From an uncultured Akkermansia sp. (GTDB lineage Bacteria > Verrucomicrobiota > Verrucomicrobiia > Verrucomicrobiales > Akkermansiaceae), in assembly GCA_904501975.1 (NCBI GenBank), contig CAJGCZ010000002.1, positions 1 through 64,000 of the forward strand: a DNA stretch of 64,000 nt. Reading direction: 5' to 3'. Position numbers and translations under genes: made by a program. Below, piece by piece: positions 45,431 to 55,287 of this stretch. The notes beneath the pieces are model-generated. The model had not been told where the DNA came from. It saw only the letters and a list, made by a program, of their open reading frames with translations, and searched no databases. Position 1 is the first letter of the stretch; every line of letters begins with the position of its first letter.

Positions 45431-47449
45431 TTAGGCAGCAGGAGTAGGCTCGACCGGAGCGGGAGTCTCAGCGGCAGCCTTAGCAGCATCAGCCTCGGCC
45501 TTTGCGGCATCGGCAGCAGCTTTAGCCTGCTCGGCCTCAAGCTTAGCAGCCTCTGCGGCGGCCTTGGCTTGCTCGGCCTCAGCTTTAGCAGCATCGGCAG
45601 CAGCCTTTGCGGCGGCGGCCTCTACCTTGGCAGCCTCTGCAGCGGCCTTGTTTTGCTCAGCCTCAGCCTTAGCGGCGTTGGCAGCAGCCTTAGCCTGCTC
45701 AGCTTCGGCTTTGGCGGCCTCTGCGGCAGCCTTAGCCTGTTCGGCCTCGGCCTTCATGGCCTCAGCAGCAGCCTTAGCAGACTTAGCCTCAGCAGTGCAA
45801 GAGGCAGCGGCCTTGAGGGCTTGCTCGGCGGCAGCAGTCTTCTCTTCGGCAGCCTGCTGAGCAAGTACCAGAGCCTCCTGCTTAGCCTTCTCCTCAGCAA
45901 TAGCCTTGGCGCGGGCTTCTTCCTCTGCCTTAATGCGAGCCTCTTCGTCAGCCTTAGCCTTGGCGGCAGCTTCTGCCTTAGCCTTAGCATAGGCAGCATC
46001 GGCAGCTTCACGGCGCTGCTCAAACTCGACCTCCTTCAGCTCAAGAGAAACCGGGGAGCAGGCACGCAGCATGGGCAGAATAGTCTCGGCATAGGCATAA
46101 TCAGGCTGGGCCTCAAGCTGAGTCAAAGCCTCCTGAGCAGCGGTCTTAATCTCAGCCTTATCGGCAGAGAGCATCGCCTCTACAGCAAGAGTATGGCCAT
46201 TGAGTGCAGCAAGATAAAGCGGGCTGAAGCCTTGCTTGTTCTTCTTAGATACCTCCAAACCGGCGGCTACGAGGTGGTAGCAGCAAAGAGCTTTACCGTC
46301 GCGAGCAGCAAGGTGCAAAGCAGAGTCGCCCTCAGCATTGACCTTGAGAAGAGCCGATACGGCAACGGGCTCGGGCAGAGAAGCCTCCATAGCCTTGATG
46401 GCATCGATTTCGCCCTTCACGCGGTGGTGGAGGTCGATATCCTTGTCCTGAGAAGCAAGGAGAGGAAGGAGAGAAATGCGCTCGCGATCCTCGTCCTTCT
46501 TGGACAAGTGGGCAATCTTACGAGCAGCATTGGAAGCAGCTTGAGACTGAATCATCTCAATTTCAAGCGTAATTTCCATCTTCTGAAGCTCCTCGTCAGA
46601 AATTTTGCCGCTGGCTTCGGCCAACAACTTGCAGGTCTTTACATAAGATTCCTCGCGGTTAGCGGAGAAAACAGGGCCGTAAAGGAAAGCATCGCGCTTT
46701 TTATAAGCCTTCTCAGCATCCTGAACCAGTCGCAGAGCCGTCTGCCCCTCAGCGTTCTTAAGAGAAGGATCGGCACCCATCTTGAGCAGCAGGTCAACCA
46801 CCGTGGCATTACCACGCATAGCGGCAAGCATCAACGGAGTGAAGCCGTTACTCTCAGGTTGATTAATGTCGATACCCTTCTTAACGAGCTTGTAAGAAGC
46901 AAAGCGCATGCCACTCCATGCAGCCCAGTGAAGAGCATTGAAGCCGTCTTCATCCGTAGCGTGGATGTTGGCATTCTTTTCAAACAGAGCATCGATGTAA
47001 TAAATACGATTAATGTCTGTTTCATCAGCCTGGGTCGGGTCGTTAAAGTTGGCGTAAGCAGCCCACATGAGGGGGGTACGCTCATTAGCGTCGCGGGTGT
47101 TTACATAGTCGGCATTTTTCTTAACACCGTCTTCCAACTCTTTGAGGAAGGGCTTATCCTTCATCTCGCCATTGTCATCCTTCAGGTCGCCCTTACGAAT
47201 CAAAGACACGAGGGAGTCTGTGGGGGATTTGTAGGCAAAGGAATCCTTCAACAGGTTACAGGCGTAGCCCAAGACACCCATAATAATCATCAGGATGATG
47301 AAATCCTTGATAATGGGCTTCCAGTCGGTCTTCACCACCTCGGCTTCCTGAGCGGGCATCTCTTCAACAGCAGGAGACGTGGTATTCTCTGTCACCTCGG
47401 GAGCGACATCAGCTGTTTGCTTCTTGTTGTAATTCTTCTTACGAGACAT
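45431..47449 (-). CDS. Membrane-anchored ankyrin and Ala-rich coiled-coil protein
   Basis: 672 residues. A cytoplasmic N-terminus of about 48 residues, one membrane helix (about 49-67), then ankyrin units (RTPLMWAAYANFNDP, GFNALHWAAWSGM, GFTPLMLAAMRGNATVVDLL, DSALHLAARDGKALCCYHLV, GFSPLYLAALNGHTLAVEAM). From about 475 it becomes a long Ala/Lys/Glu coiled coil with a 14-residue period (KAEAEQAKAAAEAA repeated about ten times), ending in a Pro/Ala tail. The coiled coil may span the periplasm like TolA domain II. Third in a run with the MFS gene (28 nt) and ilvD. Confidence 0.82.
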   Translation of the reverse strand: MSRKKNYNKKQTADVAPEVTENTTSPAVEEMPAQEAEVVKTDWKPIIKDFIILMIIMGVLGYACNLLKDSFAYKSPTDSLVSLIRKGDLKDDNGEMKDKPFLKELEDGVKKNADYVNTRDANERTPLMWAAYANFNDPTQADETDINRIYYIDALFEKNANIHATDEDGFNALHWAAWSGMRFASYKLVKKGIDINQPESNGFTPLMLAAMRGNATVVDLLLKMGADPSLKNAEGQTALRLVQDAEKAYKKRDAFLYGPVFSANREESYVKTCKLLAEASGKISDEELQKMEITLEIEMIQSQAASNAARKIAHLSKKDEDRERISLLPLLASQDKDIDLHHRVKGEIDAIKAMEASLPEPVAVSALLKVNAEGDSALHLAARDGKALCCYHLVAAGLEVSKKNKQGFSPLYLAALNGHTLAVEAMLSADKAEIKTAAQEALTQLEAQPDYAYAETILPMLRACSPVSLELKEVEFEQRREAADAAYAKAKAEAAAKAKADEEARIKAEEEARAKAIAEEKAKQEALVLAQQAAEEKTAAAEQALKAAASCTAEAKSAKAAAEAMKAEAEQAKAAAEAAKAEAEQAKAAANAAKAEAEQNKAAAEAAKVEAAAAKAAADAAKAEAEQAKAAAEAAKLEAEQAKAAADAAKAEADAAKAAAETPAPVEPTPAA

Positions 47450-47477
47450 AATAATGTAAAATCAGAAGGTTCAGAGA

Positions 47478-48962
47478 TTAGGCGTTCGTGGTAGCAGCCT
47501 CGTCCTCGGAGGCCTCAGAAGCGGTTTCGGAAGCGGACTCGGCAGCATCCTCCTCGGGCTTGTCAGAAACGAAGCTGTCCTTGGTAAGGATGATGGCGAT
47601 GGGAGAAATGAAAGCCATAATCATGTACAGCGTCCACATGAACTCGGGAGAGTTCCAGAAGGTAATGTGGCCGGTATCCATCTTGGCGGCAATGCCGTCG
47701 TAGCAGAAGTAAGATACCAGCAAGCCACCTACCACACCGTTGATGGGCTTGGCAATGAACATGGGAAGAGCGGAAAGTGACATGTAGGAGGCCACTTTAT
47801 CCTTCGGGGCTACACGAGCCACGTACTCGGAGAAACGCGGGCTGAAGAGCAACTCACCGGAGGCGAATACGATAATCTGGGCAACGATGGCAAAGAAATA
47901 TGCTTGGCCTACCGTCTCGATACCGGGAATGATGAAGTACCACTCCGGCGGGATAGCGAGCAGAATCATCGAACAGGCAGAAATCGTCATACCGGAAATC
48001 ATGAGCTTCACCGTGGAGAAGCGATTAAGAATCGGAATGATGAGAATAAGGCCGGTGATAATGATGAAGGGGTTGAATGAGTTTACCAGACCCAGGGAGA
48101 AGTCATCGCCAATGGCACGGGTGTAGTACTGGGGCATCACCAAGAATTGCAAGGTGAATACCAAGCGCACACCAAGGGTAAGCACCAAGAACACAATGAG
48201 CTTCTGGAAGGGCTTCTCCTTAGCAACCTCAGCAATCAGCTGCAAGGGGCGACGCTTGGCGGCCTCGTTCTTAGCAATGCGTTCCTCGGGCACAGCGTAG
48301 TTATCTTCATCAATCAAGCGAGTGAAAATGAAGGCAACAACGTTGCAGGCCGTACCAATGTTAACCACCCACCACAAGCTGTTAATGGGGCCGAAGGCGG
48401 CACGCAGCGGATCCACAATGGCAATACCGGCAAGGAAGGCGCCGATATTCATGAACAGGTAGTAGAAGTTGAAACCTGTCGGGCGGGCGCGAAGCGTGGT
48501 GAAGCGGCGAATGGAGGTGGAGATACAGGGGCTCATGAAGGCGGTGCCGAAAGAAAGAATGGCAATACCGGCAATCACGAAGTACTTAGATTGCTCCTGA
48601 GACAAACCACACACGTGCATACCGAAGTCTGAGCCCAACCCCATAATCAGACGGCCGCCGATAAGCAGCGCGAAACCGATGAGGTAGGTCTTTTTCAGAC
48701 CAATGATATCACAGATGGTGCCCACGGCAAAAACAAACATGGACAGGAACAGGGTATACATGCCTACCCAGTAAGGTGCGTCGGCATCATTGAAGCCGCA
48801 ATAGTCCTTCAAGAACAGTGTAAACACGATGATTAGCGTAAAGTACGACAAACCATCGAAGAACTGGATGAAGTTGGTGTACCAGAATTCTTTGCTGCAA
48901 TCACGCAGCACCTTGAACTCCGAGAAGTACTTGGCTATGGGGTTTTGTTTTTCAGCGCTCAT
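47478..48962 (-). CDS. MFS transporter of the POT/peptide type
   Basis: 494 residues with about 12 membrane segments. It starts with a cytoplasmic NPIAKYFSEFKVLRDCSKEF. The helix 2-3 loop FAVGTICDIIGLKKTYLIGF has the MFS GxxxD-like loop, and FLAGIAIVDPLRAAFGP lies between the halves. The C-terminal tail is very acidic with Glu/Ala/Ser repeats. The overall look is of proton-coupled oligopeptide transporters, but the ExxER motif is not obvious, so the substrate is open. Possibly an importer of amino acids or peptides, given ilvD upstream. Confidence 0.75.
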   Translation of the reverse strand: MSAEKQNPIAKYFSEFKVLRDCSKEFWYTNFIQFFDGLSYFTLIIVFTLFLKDYCGFNDADAPYWVGMYTLFLSMFVFAVGTICDIIGLKKTYLIGFALLIGGRLIMGLGSDFGMHVCGLSQEQSKYFVIAGIAILSFGTAFMSPCISTSIRRFTTLRARPTGFNFYYLFMNIGAFLAGIAIVDPLRAAFGPINSLWWVVNIGTACNVVAFIFTRLIDEDNYAVPEERIAKNEAAKRRPLQLIAEVAKEKPFQKLIVFLVLTLGVRLVFTLQFLVMPQYYTRAIGDDFSLGLVNSFNPFIIITGLILIIPILNRFSTVKLMISGMTISACSMILLAIPPEWYFIIPGIETVGQAYFFAIVAQIIVFASGELLFSPRFSEYVARVAPKDKVASYMSLSALPMFIAKPINGVVGGLLVSYFCYDGIAAKMDTGHITFWNSPEFMWTLYMIMAFISPIAIILTKDSFVSDKPEEDAAESASETASEASEDEAATTNA

Positions 48963-49000
48963 TATATTGATATTCTGAGTGTTGTTTTGGGGGTGAGAGG

Positions 49001-50668
49001 TTAGGAGAGGACGGCTCCCTTACTTGCGTTGGTGGCCAGTTTACGGTAGCGTTTTAGCCACTTGCCATCCACCTCTTGCATGGTGGGTTGCCATGAGGCG
49101 CGGCGAGCGGCAATCTCCTCATCGCTGAGCTCAGCGGTGATAGAGCGGTTGGGGATATCGATGGAGATGATGTCGCCATCCTTCAGGAGACCGATAAGGC
49201 CACCCTCAGCCGCCTCAGGAGAGACATGCCCGATGCAAGCGCCGTGCGTAGCACCGGAGAAACGACCATCCGTAATAAGGGCAACACTGTTGCCAAGGCC
49301 CTTACCCATGATATAGCTGGTGGGAGCCAGCATTTCTTGCATGCCGGGCCCACCTTTGGGGCCTTCGTTGCGGATGACTACCACATCGCCGGGCTTCACC
49401 TTATCCGCCAAGATACCAGCACAAGCATCTTCCTGGCTTTCAAAGATAACGGCCGGGCCGCGGTGAACCATCATTTCCGGCAATACGCCGGCTTTTTTGA
49501 CGATGGACCCCTGCTCTGCCAAATTACCGAACAGAACAGCAAGACCACCATCGGGAGAATAGGCATTGTCAATCGTGCGAATGACAACCGGGTCCTGTGT
49601 AGACAAGCCCTCCATCTGCTCCGCAAGGGTTTTACCGCTTACCGTGGGCAAATCTGTATGGAGAGCACCGGGAATCTTGTTAATTTCTGCAAGAATGGTC
49701 ATGATACCGCCGGCGCGCAGCACATCGTGCATGTGGAAGCGGGAGCTGGGGGCAACCTTGCAGATATTGGGGGTACGGCGGGAAATCTCATCAATGCGGT
49801 GCAGGTCGTACTCAAAGCCGGCCTCTGCAGCAAAAGCCAAGGTGTGCAGCACCGTGTTTGAAGAACCACCCATGGCCATATCGCAGGTAAAGACGTTGTC
49901 GATAGCCTTTTCCGTAATCAAATCGCGGGGGCACGGGCCACCCTGCAGCGCCATCTCTACGGCGCGGCGGGCAGCGGCACGCCACAACTCCTTGCGTTCT
50001 TCGGAAAGAGCCAGTAAGGTACCATTGCCGGGCAAAGCCAAACCAAGCACCTCGCACAGACAGTTCATGGAATTGGCAGTGAACATGCCGGAGCAGGAAC
50101 CGGCTCCCGGGCAAGCGTTGCACTCAACAAAGTGCAATTCTTCCTCCGTAATTTTACCGGCTGTGCAGGCGGCTACAGCTTCAAACACGCTGTTCAGGTC
50201 CAAATCCTCGCCATTGCGGCCTTTACCCACAGCCATAGGACCACCGGAGCAGAAAATGGTAGGAATATTGCAACGCAGCGCGCCCATCACCATGCCGGGC
50301 ACAATCTTGTCGCAATTCGGAATGCAGATACAAGCATCGAACGCATGAGCACTCAGCATGGTTTCAACACTGTCCGCAATCAGCTCACGGCTGGCAAGGG
50401 AGAACTTCATGCCGTGGTGAGCCATGGCTATACCATCACATACACCGATTAGGTTGAACTCAATAGGCGTACCGCCGGCTTTACGCACCTCGGCTTTAAT
50501 GAGCTCGGCCACTTTGTTCAAATGCACATGGCCGGGAATCACCTCGTTAAACGAATTACAGATGGCGATGAAGGGCTTACGAATGTCCTCATCGCTCATA
50601 CCCGTGGCACGCATCAAACTGCGATGCGGCGCACGTTCTATACCGGATTTTGTACGGTCTGATAACAT
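49001..50668 (-). CDS. ilvD: Dihydroxy-acid dehydratase
   Basis: 555 residues. Iron-sulfur enzyme of branched-chain amino acid synthesis. The cluster cysteines are visible in [20 protein letters not shown] and [20 protein letters not shown]. Also [20 protein letters not shown] near the end. Starts [21 protein letters not shown] -10 box TACAAT (50678-50683) lies 9 nt before the ATG; its -35 is weak. Confidence 0.96.
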   Translation of the reverse strand: MLSDRTKSGIERAPHRSLMRATGMSDEDIRKPFIAICNSFNEVIPGHVHLNKVAELIKAEVRKAGGTPIEFNLIGVCDGIAMAHHGMKFSLASRELIADSVETMLSAHAFDACICIPNCDKIVPGMVMGALRCNIPTIFCSGGPMAVGKGRNGEDLDLNSVFEAVAACTAGKITEEELHFVECNACPGAGSCSGMFTANSMNCLCEVLGLALPGNGTLLALSEERKELWRAAARRAVEMALQGGPCPRDLITEKAIDNVFTCDMAMGGSSNTVLHTLAFAAEAGFEYDLHRIDEISRRTPNICKVAPSSRFHMHDVLRAGGIMTILAEINKIPGALHTDLPTVSGKTLAEQMEGLSTQDPVVIRTIDNAYSPDGGLAVLFGNLAEQGSIVKKAGVLPEMMVHRGPAVIFESQEDACAGILADKVKPGDVVVIRNEGPKGGPGMQEMLAPTSYIMGKGLGNSVALITDGRFSGATHGACIGHVSPEAAEGGLIGLLKDGDIISIDIPNRSITAELSDEEIAARRASWQPTMQEVDGKWLKRYRKLATNASKGAVLS

Positions 50669-50738
50669 AGCGCGCTTATTGTATCATAAATTAAACTACA
50701 TTTCCAGCCAAAAAAATTCTACTGACTTCTTTTCCACC

Positions 50739-50767
50739 TTGACGAGCCCTCAATCCGGGTGTACTAT
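50739..50767 (+). promoter_or_regulatory. Promoter of the OsmC-like gene
   Basis: TTGACG (50739-50744), 17 bp, TACTAT (50762-50767), then 7 nt to the ATG at 50775. This fixes the start within a longer open frame. Confidence 0.65.
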
Positions 50768-50774
50768 AGCCGAC

Positions 50775-51182
50775 ATGGTAAAGTGCAAAATGACATATCA
50801 GGGAGGGCTGCATTGCATGGTGCAGCATGGGCCGAGCGGAGCAACGCTTGCAACAGACGCACCCGTTGATAACCACGGCAAAGGTGAATCTTTTTCGCCT
50901 ACGGACCTGATGTGTTCCGCCATGGCTGCCTGCATGGCCACCATTATGGGCATTTATGCAGACAAAGAAGGCTTAAACCTTGAAGGATGCACCATAGAGG
51001 TAGGCAAGGAAATGAGCGCTAACCCGCGCCGCATTGCCCGCATCGAAACCGTTATCAATGTTCCCCTGCCCGCAGATAATCCTCACAAACAGGCACTTGC
51101 CGACTGCGTACTTGGCAGCCCCGCCATGCTGAGTCTGCACCCGGAGATTGAAGTACCCATCACGTGGAATTGGTTAGGGTAA
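50775..51182 (+). CDS. OsmC/YhfA-family protein
   Basis: 135 residues from MVKCKMTYQGGLHCMVQHGP. OsmC fold, acting in the cytosol on organic peroxides or as a general thiol protein. The redox pair is suggested by SPTDLMCSAMAACMATIMG (first Cys near 61, second near 66), with a beta-rich N-terminus and IEVGKEMSANPRRIARIE. Closer in pattern to the YhfA/YlqF-like branch than to OsmC proper. The frame continues upstream to 50424 but overlaps ilvD antisense and lies before the promoter. Confidence 0.85.
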   Translation: MVKCKMTYQGGLHCMVQHGPSGATLATDAPVDNHGKGESFSPTDLMCSAMAACMATIMGIYADKEGLNLEGCTIEVGKEMSANPRRIARIETVINVPLPADNPHKQALADCVLGSPAMLSLHPEIEVPITWNWLG

Positions 51183-51198
51183 GCATACCCCCTGTACC

Positions 51199-51654
51199 AT
51201 GAACAGACTTAAATACATTTATTGGATAACGCCGCTGTTTATTCTGCTCAGCTGCGGCAGAATGCTCTGCGGACTACTGGGCACCGGTTGGCTTATGGCA
51301 CTGGTGCTGCTCCCCTTTATTCTGCTGACGTGGGGTATCGTATGGATGCGCCTGTACGGCATGAATAAACTGCGCCCGGAGTTTGCCATCCTCTCTATTT
51401 TACCGCAAAGTGTTTACTTTGTTGCCAAAGGAACAGGTACCACCCTCCTGCACCAGGCGGAGTGGCAAAACCTGTATGCTATGAGCTGGATAGCATTTGC
51501 TGTTATCATTATTTTAAGTCTGCGCCCCGGCGACAAAACGGATACTAAAACCGCACTCTCCAAAGACCACATTTTTATCATGATGAGCATTCTTACCGTT
51601 GTATACGCCTTCACCACCATGGGGGCATACGCGGCTGAGATTTGCTACCCTTAA
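51199..51654 (+). CDS. Four-helix membrane protein, function unknown
   Basis: 151 residues with four hydrophobic segments (about 7-24, 28-50, 88-107, 125-145). Conserved-looking loops are MRLYGMNKLRPEF and LRPGDKTDTKT. 16 nt after the OsmC-like gene and 20 nt before the proline-rich lipoprotein, so likely one transcript. No family recognised. Confidence 0.72.
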   Translation: MNRLKYIYWITPLFILLSCGRMLCGLLGTGWLMALVLLPFILLTWGIVWMRLYGMNKLRPEFAILSILPQSVYFVAKGTGTTLLHQAEWQNLYAMSWIAFAVIIILSLRPGDKTDTKTALSKDHIFIMMSILTVVYAFTTMGAYAAEICYP

Positions 51655-51674
51655 ACTTTCAATGATTTACTAAC

Positions 51675-52406
51675 ATGAAAAAGACCGCATTAACCTTCTC
51701 CGCCTCTGCCCTGATTGCAGCCTTGGCTTCCTGTAGTTCTCCTTACGATGATTGGGCTTTGCCAACCGTCGTCAACAAACGCCGTCCGGCCCCTGCCCCC
51801 TCAACCCAAATACAGCCTGAGTTTGAGAAACCGGCACCCAAGCCCACCCCCAAACCCACTGTACAAATTCAGCCCGAGTTTGAGAAACCGGCCCCCAAAC
51901 CCACCGTGCAAGTACAGCCCGAGTTTGAGAAACCCGCACCCAAGCCGGAACCCAAACCCACCGTGCAAGTACAGCCCGAGTTTGAGAAACCGGCACCCAA
52001 GCCGGAACCCAAGCCCACTGTACAAGTACAGCCCGAGTTTGAGAAACCCGCACCCAAGCCGGCCCCCAAACCCGCTGAGCAAATGCAGCCTGAGTTTGAA
52101 AAGACACAGCTGACTCCGCAGCCCAAACCGACAACACAAGTACAACCTGAGCTGCCCAAGCCTGCACCGGAAGTTAAGCCTGTTGCTGTAGTCACCCCGA
52201 AACCTCAGCCCAAGCCCGTTGTCAAGGCTCAGGAACCCGTAAAACCGGTTACGGTAGCTACACTTCCGAATCGTCAGGTGCAGCCGGATTTTGAAAAGCC
52301 GCGCAAGCCCAAGCACAGCGGCCCGCAAGCTGTCATGTCAGCTGACGAAAAGCAGAAATACCCGGTCATGCCCGGTCAAAACCGCGCCCTGAAGCGTCGT
52401 CGCTAA
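51675..52406 (+). CDS. Proline-rich repeat lipoprotein
   Basis: 243 residues. Signal peptide with lipobox LASC (MKKTALTFSASALIAALASC). The mature protein is a tandem repeat of VQVQPEFEKPAPKPEPKPT, six or so units in residues 40-155, then degenerate copies (QVQPDFEKPRKPK). The nucleotide repeats are near identical, so unit number may vary between strains. Such rods typically span the periplasm or cell wall. A C-terminal SADEKQKYPVMPGQNRALKR is basic. Confidence 0.8.
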   Translation: MKKTALTFSASALIAALASCSSPYDDWALPTVVNKRRPAPAPSTQIQPEFEKPAPKPTPKPTVQIQPEFEKPAPKPTVQVQPEFEKPAPKPEPKPTVQVQPEFEKPAPKPEPKPTVQVQPEFEKPAPKPAPKPAEQMQPEFEKTQLTPQPKPTTQVQPELPKPAPEVKPVAVVTPKPQPKPVVKAQEPVKPVTVATLPNRQVQPDFEKPRKPKHSGPQAVMSADEKQKYPVMPGQNRALKRRR

Positions 52407-52408
52407 TT

Positions 52409-53137
52409 ATGGCAAAACTGCGCCTCGATGTTCTTATTGCTCAGCGGGAGTTATGCGACTCCCGCGAGCAAGCGCGCCGCCTTATCGTCAACGGCGATGT
52501 CAAGGTTGATGGCTGCATTATCAACAAAGCCAGCACGAAAGTTGACGATACTGCTGAGATTGAAATACTTAATAAGCCGAAATATGTAAGCCGAGGCGGT
52601 CTTAAGCTGGAAGGCGCATTGCAGGCATTCCCGGTTTCCCCGGAAGGAAAAGTATGCCTCGATATCGGTGCCTCCACCGGTGGATTCACCGATTGCCTGT
52701 TACAGAACGGCGCTACTCGTGTACACGCCGTGGATGTAGGCGTTGGGCAATTAGTAGACAAGCTGAGACAAGACCCGCGCGTTATCGTCAAAGAGCATTA
52801 TAATGCGCGCTACATGACGCCCGAAGACTTGGGCGAGAAAGTAGAACTCATCGTTAGTGATGTGTCCTTCATTTCTCTTACCCGCATTCTACCTGCTGCT
52901 TATAGCTGCCTTGCAGAGGGCGGTGACATGCTGGTGCTGGTAAAACCACAATTTGAATTACAGCCGGAAGACATTGGGCCCGGTGGCATTGTTCGTAACC
53001 CGGAGCTACATCAGCGAGCCGTAAACAGAATTCGAGATTTTGTAGTAAACGAGCTGGGTAAACAATGGATGGGGGTAGCAGATTCCCCCATCAAAGGAAT
53101 GGACGGAAACCGAGAGTTCCTCGCCTGGCTACGCTGA
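52409..53137 (+). CDS. tlyA: TlyA-family rRNA 2'-O-methyltransferase
   Basis: 242 residues. N-terminal S4 RNA-binding domain (RLDVLIAQRELCDSREQARR, then LIVNGDVKVDGC) and an FtsJ-like methyltransferase: SAM motif DIGASTGGFTDCLLQNGA near 87-104, then DVGVGQLVDKLRQDPRV, DVSFISLTRILPA, and LVKPQFELQPEDIGPGGIV. In the family it methylates 16S and 23S rRNA; some members are called hemolysin A. Starts 2 nt after the lipoprotein stop. Ends before a bidirectional terminator. Confidence 0.9.
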   Translation: MAKLRLDVLIAQRELCDSREQARRLIVNGDVKVDGCIINKASTKVDDTAEIEILNKPKYVSRGGLKLEGALQAFPVSPEGKVCLDIGASTGGFTDCLLQNGATRVHAVDVGVGQLVDKLRQDPRVIVKEHYNARYMTPEDLGEKVELIVSDVSFISLTRILPAAYSCLAEGGDMLVLVKPQFELQPEDIGPGGIVRNPELHQRAVNRIRDFVVNELGKQWMGVADSPIKGMDGNREFLAWLR

Positions 53138-53182
53138 CTCCCCGCAAAAGTCGGAGCATTATAACCTAGATTCAAGAATTTT

Positions 53183-53219
53183 AAATCCCCATCGAAGCAG
53201 CTGCTCCGATGGGGATTTT
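53183..53219. terminator. Bidirectional terminator between tlyA and nahK
   Basis: AAATCCCCATCG (53183-53194) with CGATGGGGATTT (53207-53218); T runs on both strands. Serves both converging genes. Confidence 0.8.
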
Positions 53220-53242
53220 CAGTATCAGATATAAGAGCTAAA

Positions 53243-54334
53243 TTAGTACTTAGCAACAACCTGCTTCATGGCATCCATCTGGGCCTCGATGGACTCAACG
53301 AGGGCAATCTGGGTGCGGCAGCGATCCAAGTTGTGCTCCGGACGCTTAATCTTGAAGTAGGTGTCACCCTCCAAGTAGTCGGTCAGGAAGCGCATACCGC
53401 ACTCCATGGTAAGCAACTTACCGGAGAACGGAAGGAGCTCCTTCTCAAGCGGAGTAAGGAAGGTAGCAGCCTCGCAGTAACCCTTGGCGAGAGCCTCAAA
53501 GTACTCCATGCGCATGGTAACGAGAGAGGTGTTCTTCTCGTCCTCAGCAGCAGGAGAGGTAGAGGTACGAATCATGTCACCGAAGTCGTACAGGGAGGAA
53601 CCGGGCATGGTGGTATCGAGGTCGATTACGCAAATACCTTCGCCGGTCACGTCGTCAAGCATCACGTTGTTGAGCTTGGTATCATTGTGAGTGACACGCA
53701 GGGGCAGCTCACCGCTAGCCAAGTAGTTCACGACCATGTGGCAGTCAGCCTCGCGGGAAAGGAACCAATCGATTTCCTTCTGCACAGAAGCAGCACGACC
53801 CAGCGGGTCAGCAGCCAAAGCAGCTTGGAAGTTCTTGAAGCGCTTCGTGGTGTTGTGGAAATCGGGAATCGTCTCAAAGAGAGGAGCGCCGGGAAGATTG
53901 GCACCCAACTTCTGGAAGTTACCGAAAGCACGAGCCACCTCAATGCACTGGCCGGGGTTCTCAATCATGTCGTATGTGCGAGCACGATCAATGAACGGAT
54001 ACACACGCCATACATTGCCGTCAGCATCCTGAGCGTAGGGCTTGCCATCCTTTGCACAAACGATGGTCAGCGTGCGGCGATAAGCCTCCTTGCAGCCTTC
54101 CTCAAGAAGAACGCGCAGAGCTTCATCCGTAACGCGCTTGACGTTTTCCATCAGGGGGATGGGCTGACGGAACACATTGCTGTTAATGCGCTGCAGAATG
54201 TAGCTTACACGAAGACCGGCTTGGTCAACGATAACACGGAAGGTATCGTTAATGTGGCCGGAGCCATAAGATTCGCCGAAAACGAAGTCGCCACGAAGGT
54301 CGAACATTCCGGCAATGGTCTTAATATCGTACAT
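53243..54334 (-). CDS. nahK: N-acetylhexosamine 1-kinase (NahK-like)
   Basis: 363 residues. Aminoglycoside-phosphotransferase fold. In the NahK family it phosphorylates GlcNAc or GalNAc at C1. Close agreement along its length with the bifidobacterial NahK pattern as I know it: GSGHINDTFRV near 25, LPLRVTHNDTKLNNVMLDD with the catalytic Asp near 217, ICVIDLDTTMPGSSLYDFGD near 236, and LLPFSGKLLTMECGMRFLTDYLEGD near 315. 11 nt after the nucleotidyltransferase, so the pair would turn free amino sugar into a nucleotide sugar. Confidence 0.88.
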   Translation of the reverse strand: MYDIKTIAGMFDLRGDFVFGESYGSGHINDTFRVIVDQAGLRVSYILQRINSNVFRQPIPLMENVKRVTDEALRVLLEEGCKEAYRRTLTIVCAKDGKPYAQDADGNVWRVYPFIDRARTYDMIENPGQCIEVARAFGNFQKLGANLPGAPLFETIPDFHNTTKRFKNFQAALAADPLGRAASVQKEIDWFLSREADCHMVVNYLASGELPLRVTHNDTKLNNVMLDDVTGEGICVIDLDTTMPGSSLYDFGDMIRTSTSPAAEDEKNTSLVTMRMEYFEALAKGYCEAATFLTPLEKELLPFSGKLLTMECGMRFLTDYLEGDTYFKIKRPEHNLDRCRTQIALVESIEAQMDAMKQVVAKY

Positions 54335-54345
54335 AAGAAAAGGAA

Positions 54346-55254
54346 TTAACCGAGTTTAGCGGGATATACACCCTCTTCCACAAGCTTAGCAATGCTTTCT
54401 ACAACGGCGGGCTTATCGCTGGGATATGTTACACCCAACCAGTTAGCCGTGGTCTTGATAACGCTGCAATCAGCCTTACCATTGTGAATCAGCTCATCAA
54501 CAACGGTAGGAATGTAGCACTCGCTCTTCAGCTCAGAACCGTGCTCGGCCATGAAGTGGGTGAAGTGCTCCTTAATGCGGGCAATAAAGCTGGCGGGGAA
54601 TACCCAGAAGTTCATGGATACCAACTCCTCGGGATCTACGGGCTTGCGCTCACCGGAGAGGCTGTCGCCACGGCATACACCGTCTTCCTCCATCTTAATC
54701 TTGGTGTACTCCTCAACACTGTCGAGGTAACCGTCCTGAATACCGCAGATACCGCGGTTTACATCACCGTGGTCACTCAGCGTATTCTTAAGGGGATAAC
54801 CAATCATGCCGTAGTGCTCCTTGCAGGGGCAACCGGGCTCAGCAGTAAGGAACTCAGCAGCCTTGATGAAGGCGTCTGCACCATAGAAGTCGTCAGCATT
54901 GACAACACCAAAGGGTTCGTTAACAACGTCGCGAGCAGCAAGAAGAGCGTGAGCAGTACCCCAAGGCTTCACGCGGCCTTCCGGTACGCTGTAACCCTCA
55001 GGAAGATCCTCCAAGCACTGGAAGGCGTAATCCACCTCAATCTTACCGGCAAAACGAGCACCAACCTGGCTCTTGAAAGCCTCTTCGAAGTCCTTACGAA
55101 TGATGAACACAACCTTACCGAAACCGGCACGGATGGCATCATACACGGAGTAATCAAGGATAACTTCACCATTGGGGCCCATCGGGTCCAACTGCTTGAG
55201 GCCACCGTAACGGCTGCCCATACCTGCTGCGAGAACAAGAAGTGTAGGTTTCAT
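54346..55254 (-). CDS. Sugar-1-phosphate nucleotidyltransferase
   Basis: 302 residues from MKPTLLVLAAGMGSRYGGLK, the NTP-transferase signature; an upstream Met two codons earlier is possible. VNADDFYGADAFIKAAEFL carries a metal-binding Asp; an interdomain PWGTAHALLAARDVV is conserved. Operon with nahK suggests UTP plus HexNAc-1-phosphate to UDP-HexNAc. The nucleotide and sugar cannot be fixed from sequence. Promoter at 55288-55316 with a leader of about 26 nt. Confidence 0.85.
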   Translation of the reverse strand: MKPTLLVLAAGMGSRYGGLKQLDPMGPNGEVILDYSVYDAIRAGFGKVVFIIRKDFEEAFKSQVGARFAGKIEVDYAFQCLEDLPEGYSVPEGRVKPWGTAHALLAARDVVNEPFGVVNADDFYGADAFIKAAEFLTAEPGCPCKEHYGMIGYPLKNTLSDHGDVNRGICGIQDGYLDSVEEYTKIKMEEDGVCRGDSLSGERKPVDPEELVSMNFWVFPASFIARIKEHFTHFMAEHGSELKSECYIPTVVDELIHNGKADCSVIKTTANWLGVTYPSDKPAVVESIAKLVEEGVYPAKLG

Positions 55255-55287
55255 AATCAAAAATTGTAGTACTGTCGGTACACCCCT

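Noticed and set aside
45569..47494. A 641-codon open frame on the plus strand, antisense to the ankyrin/coiled-coil gene
   Set aside because: Repetitive Leu/Ser/Gly composition mirrors the Ala/Lys-rich codons on the other strand. The minus frame has a membrane helix, ankyrin units and operon context.
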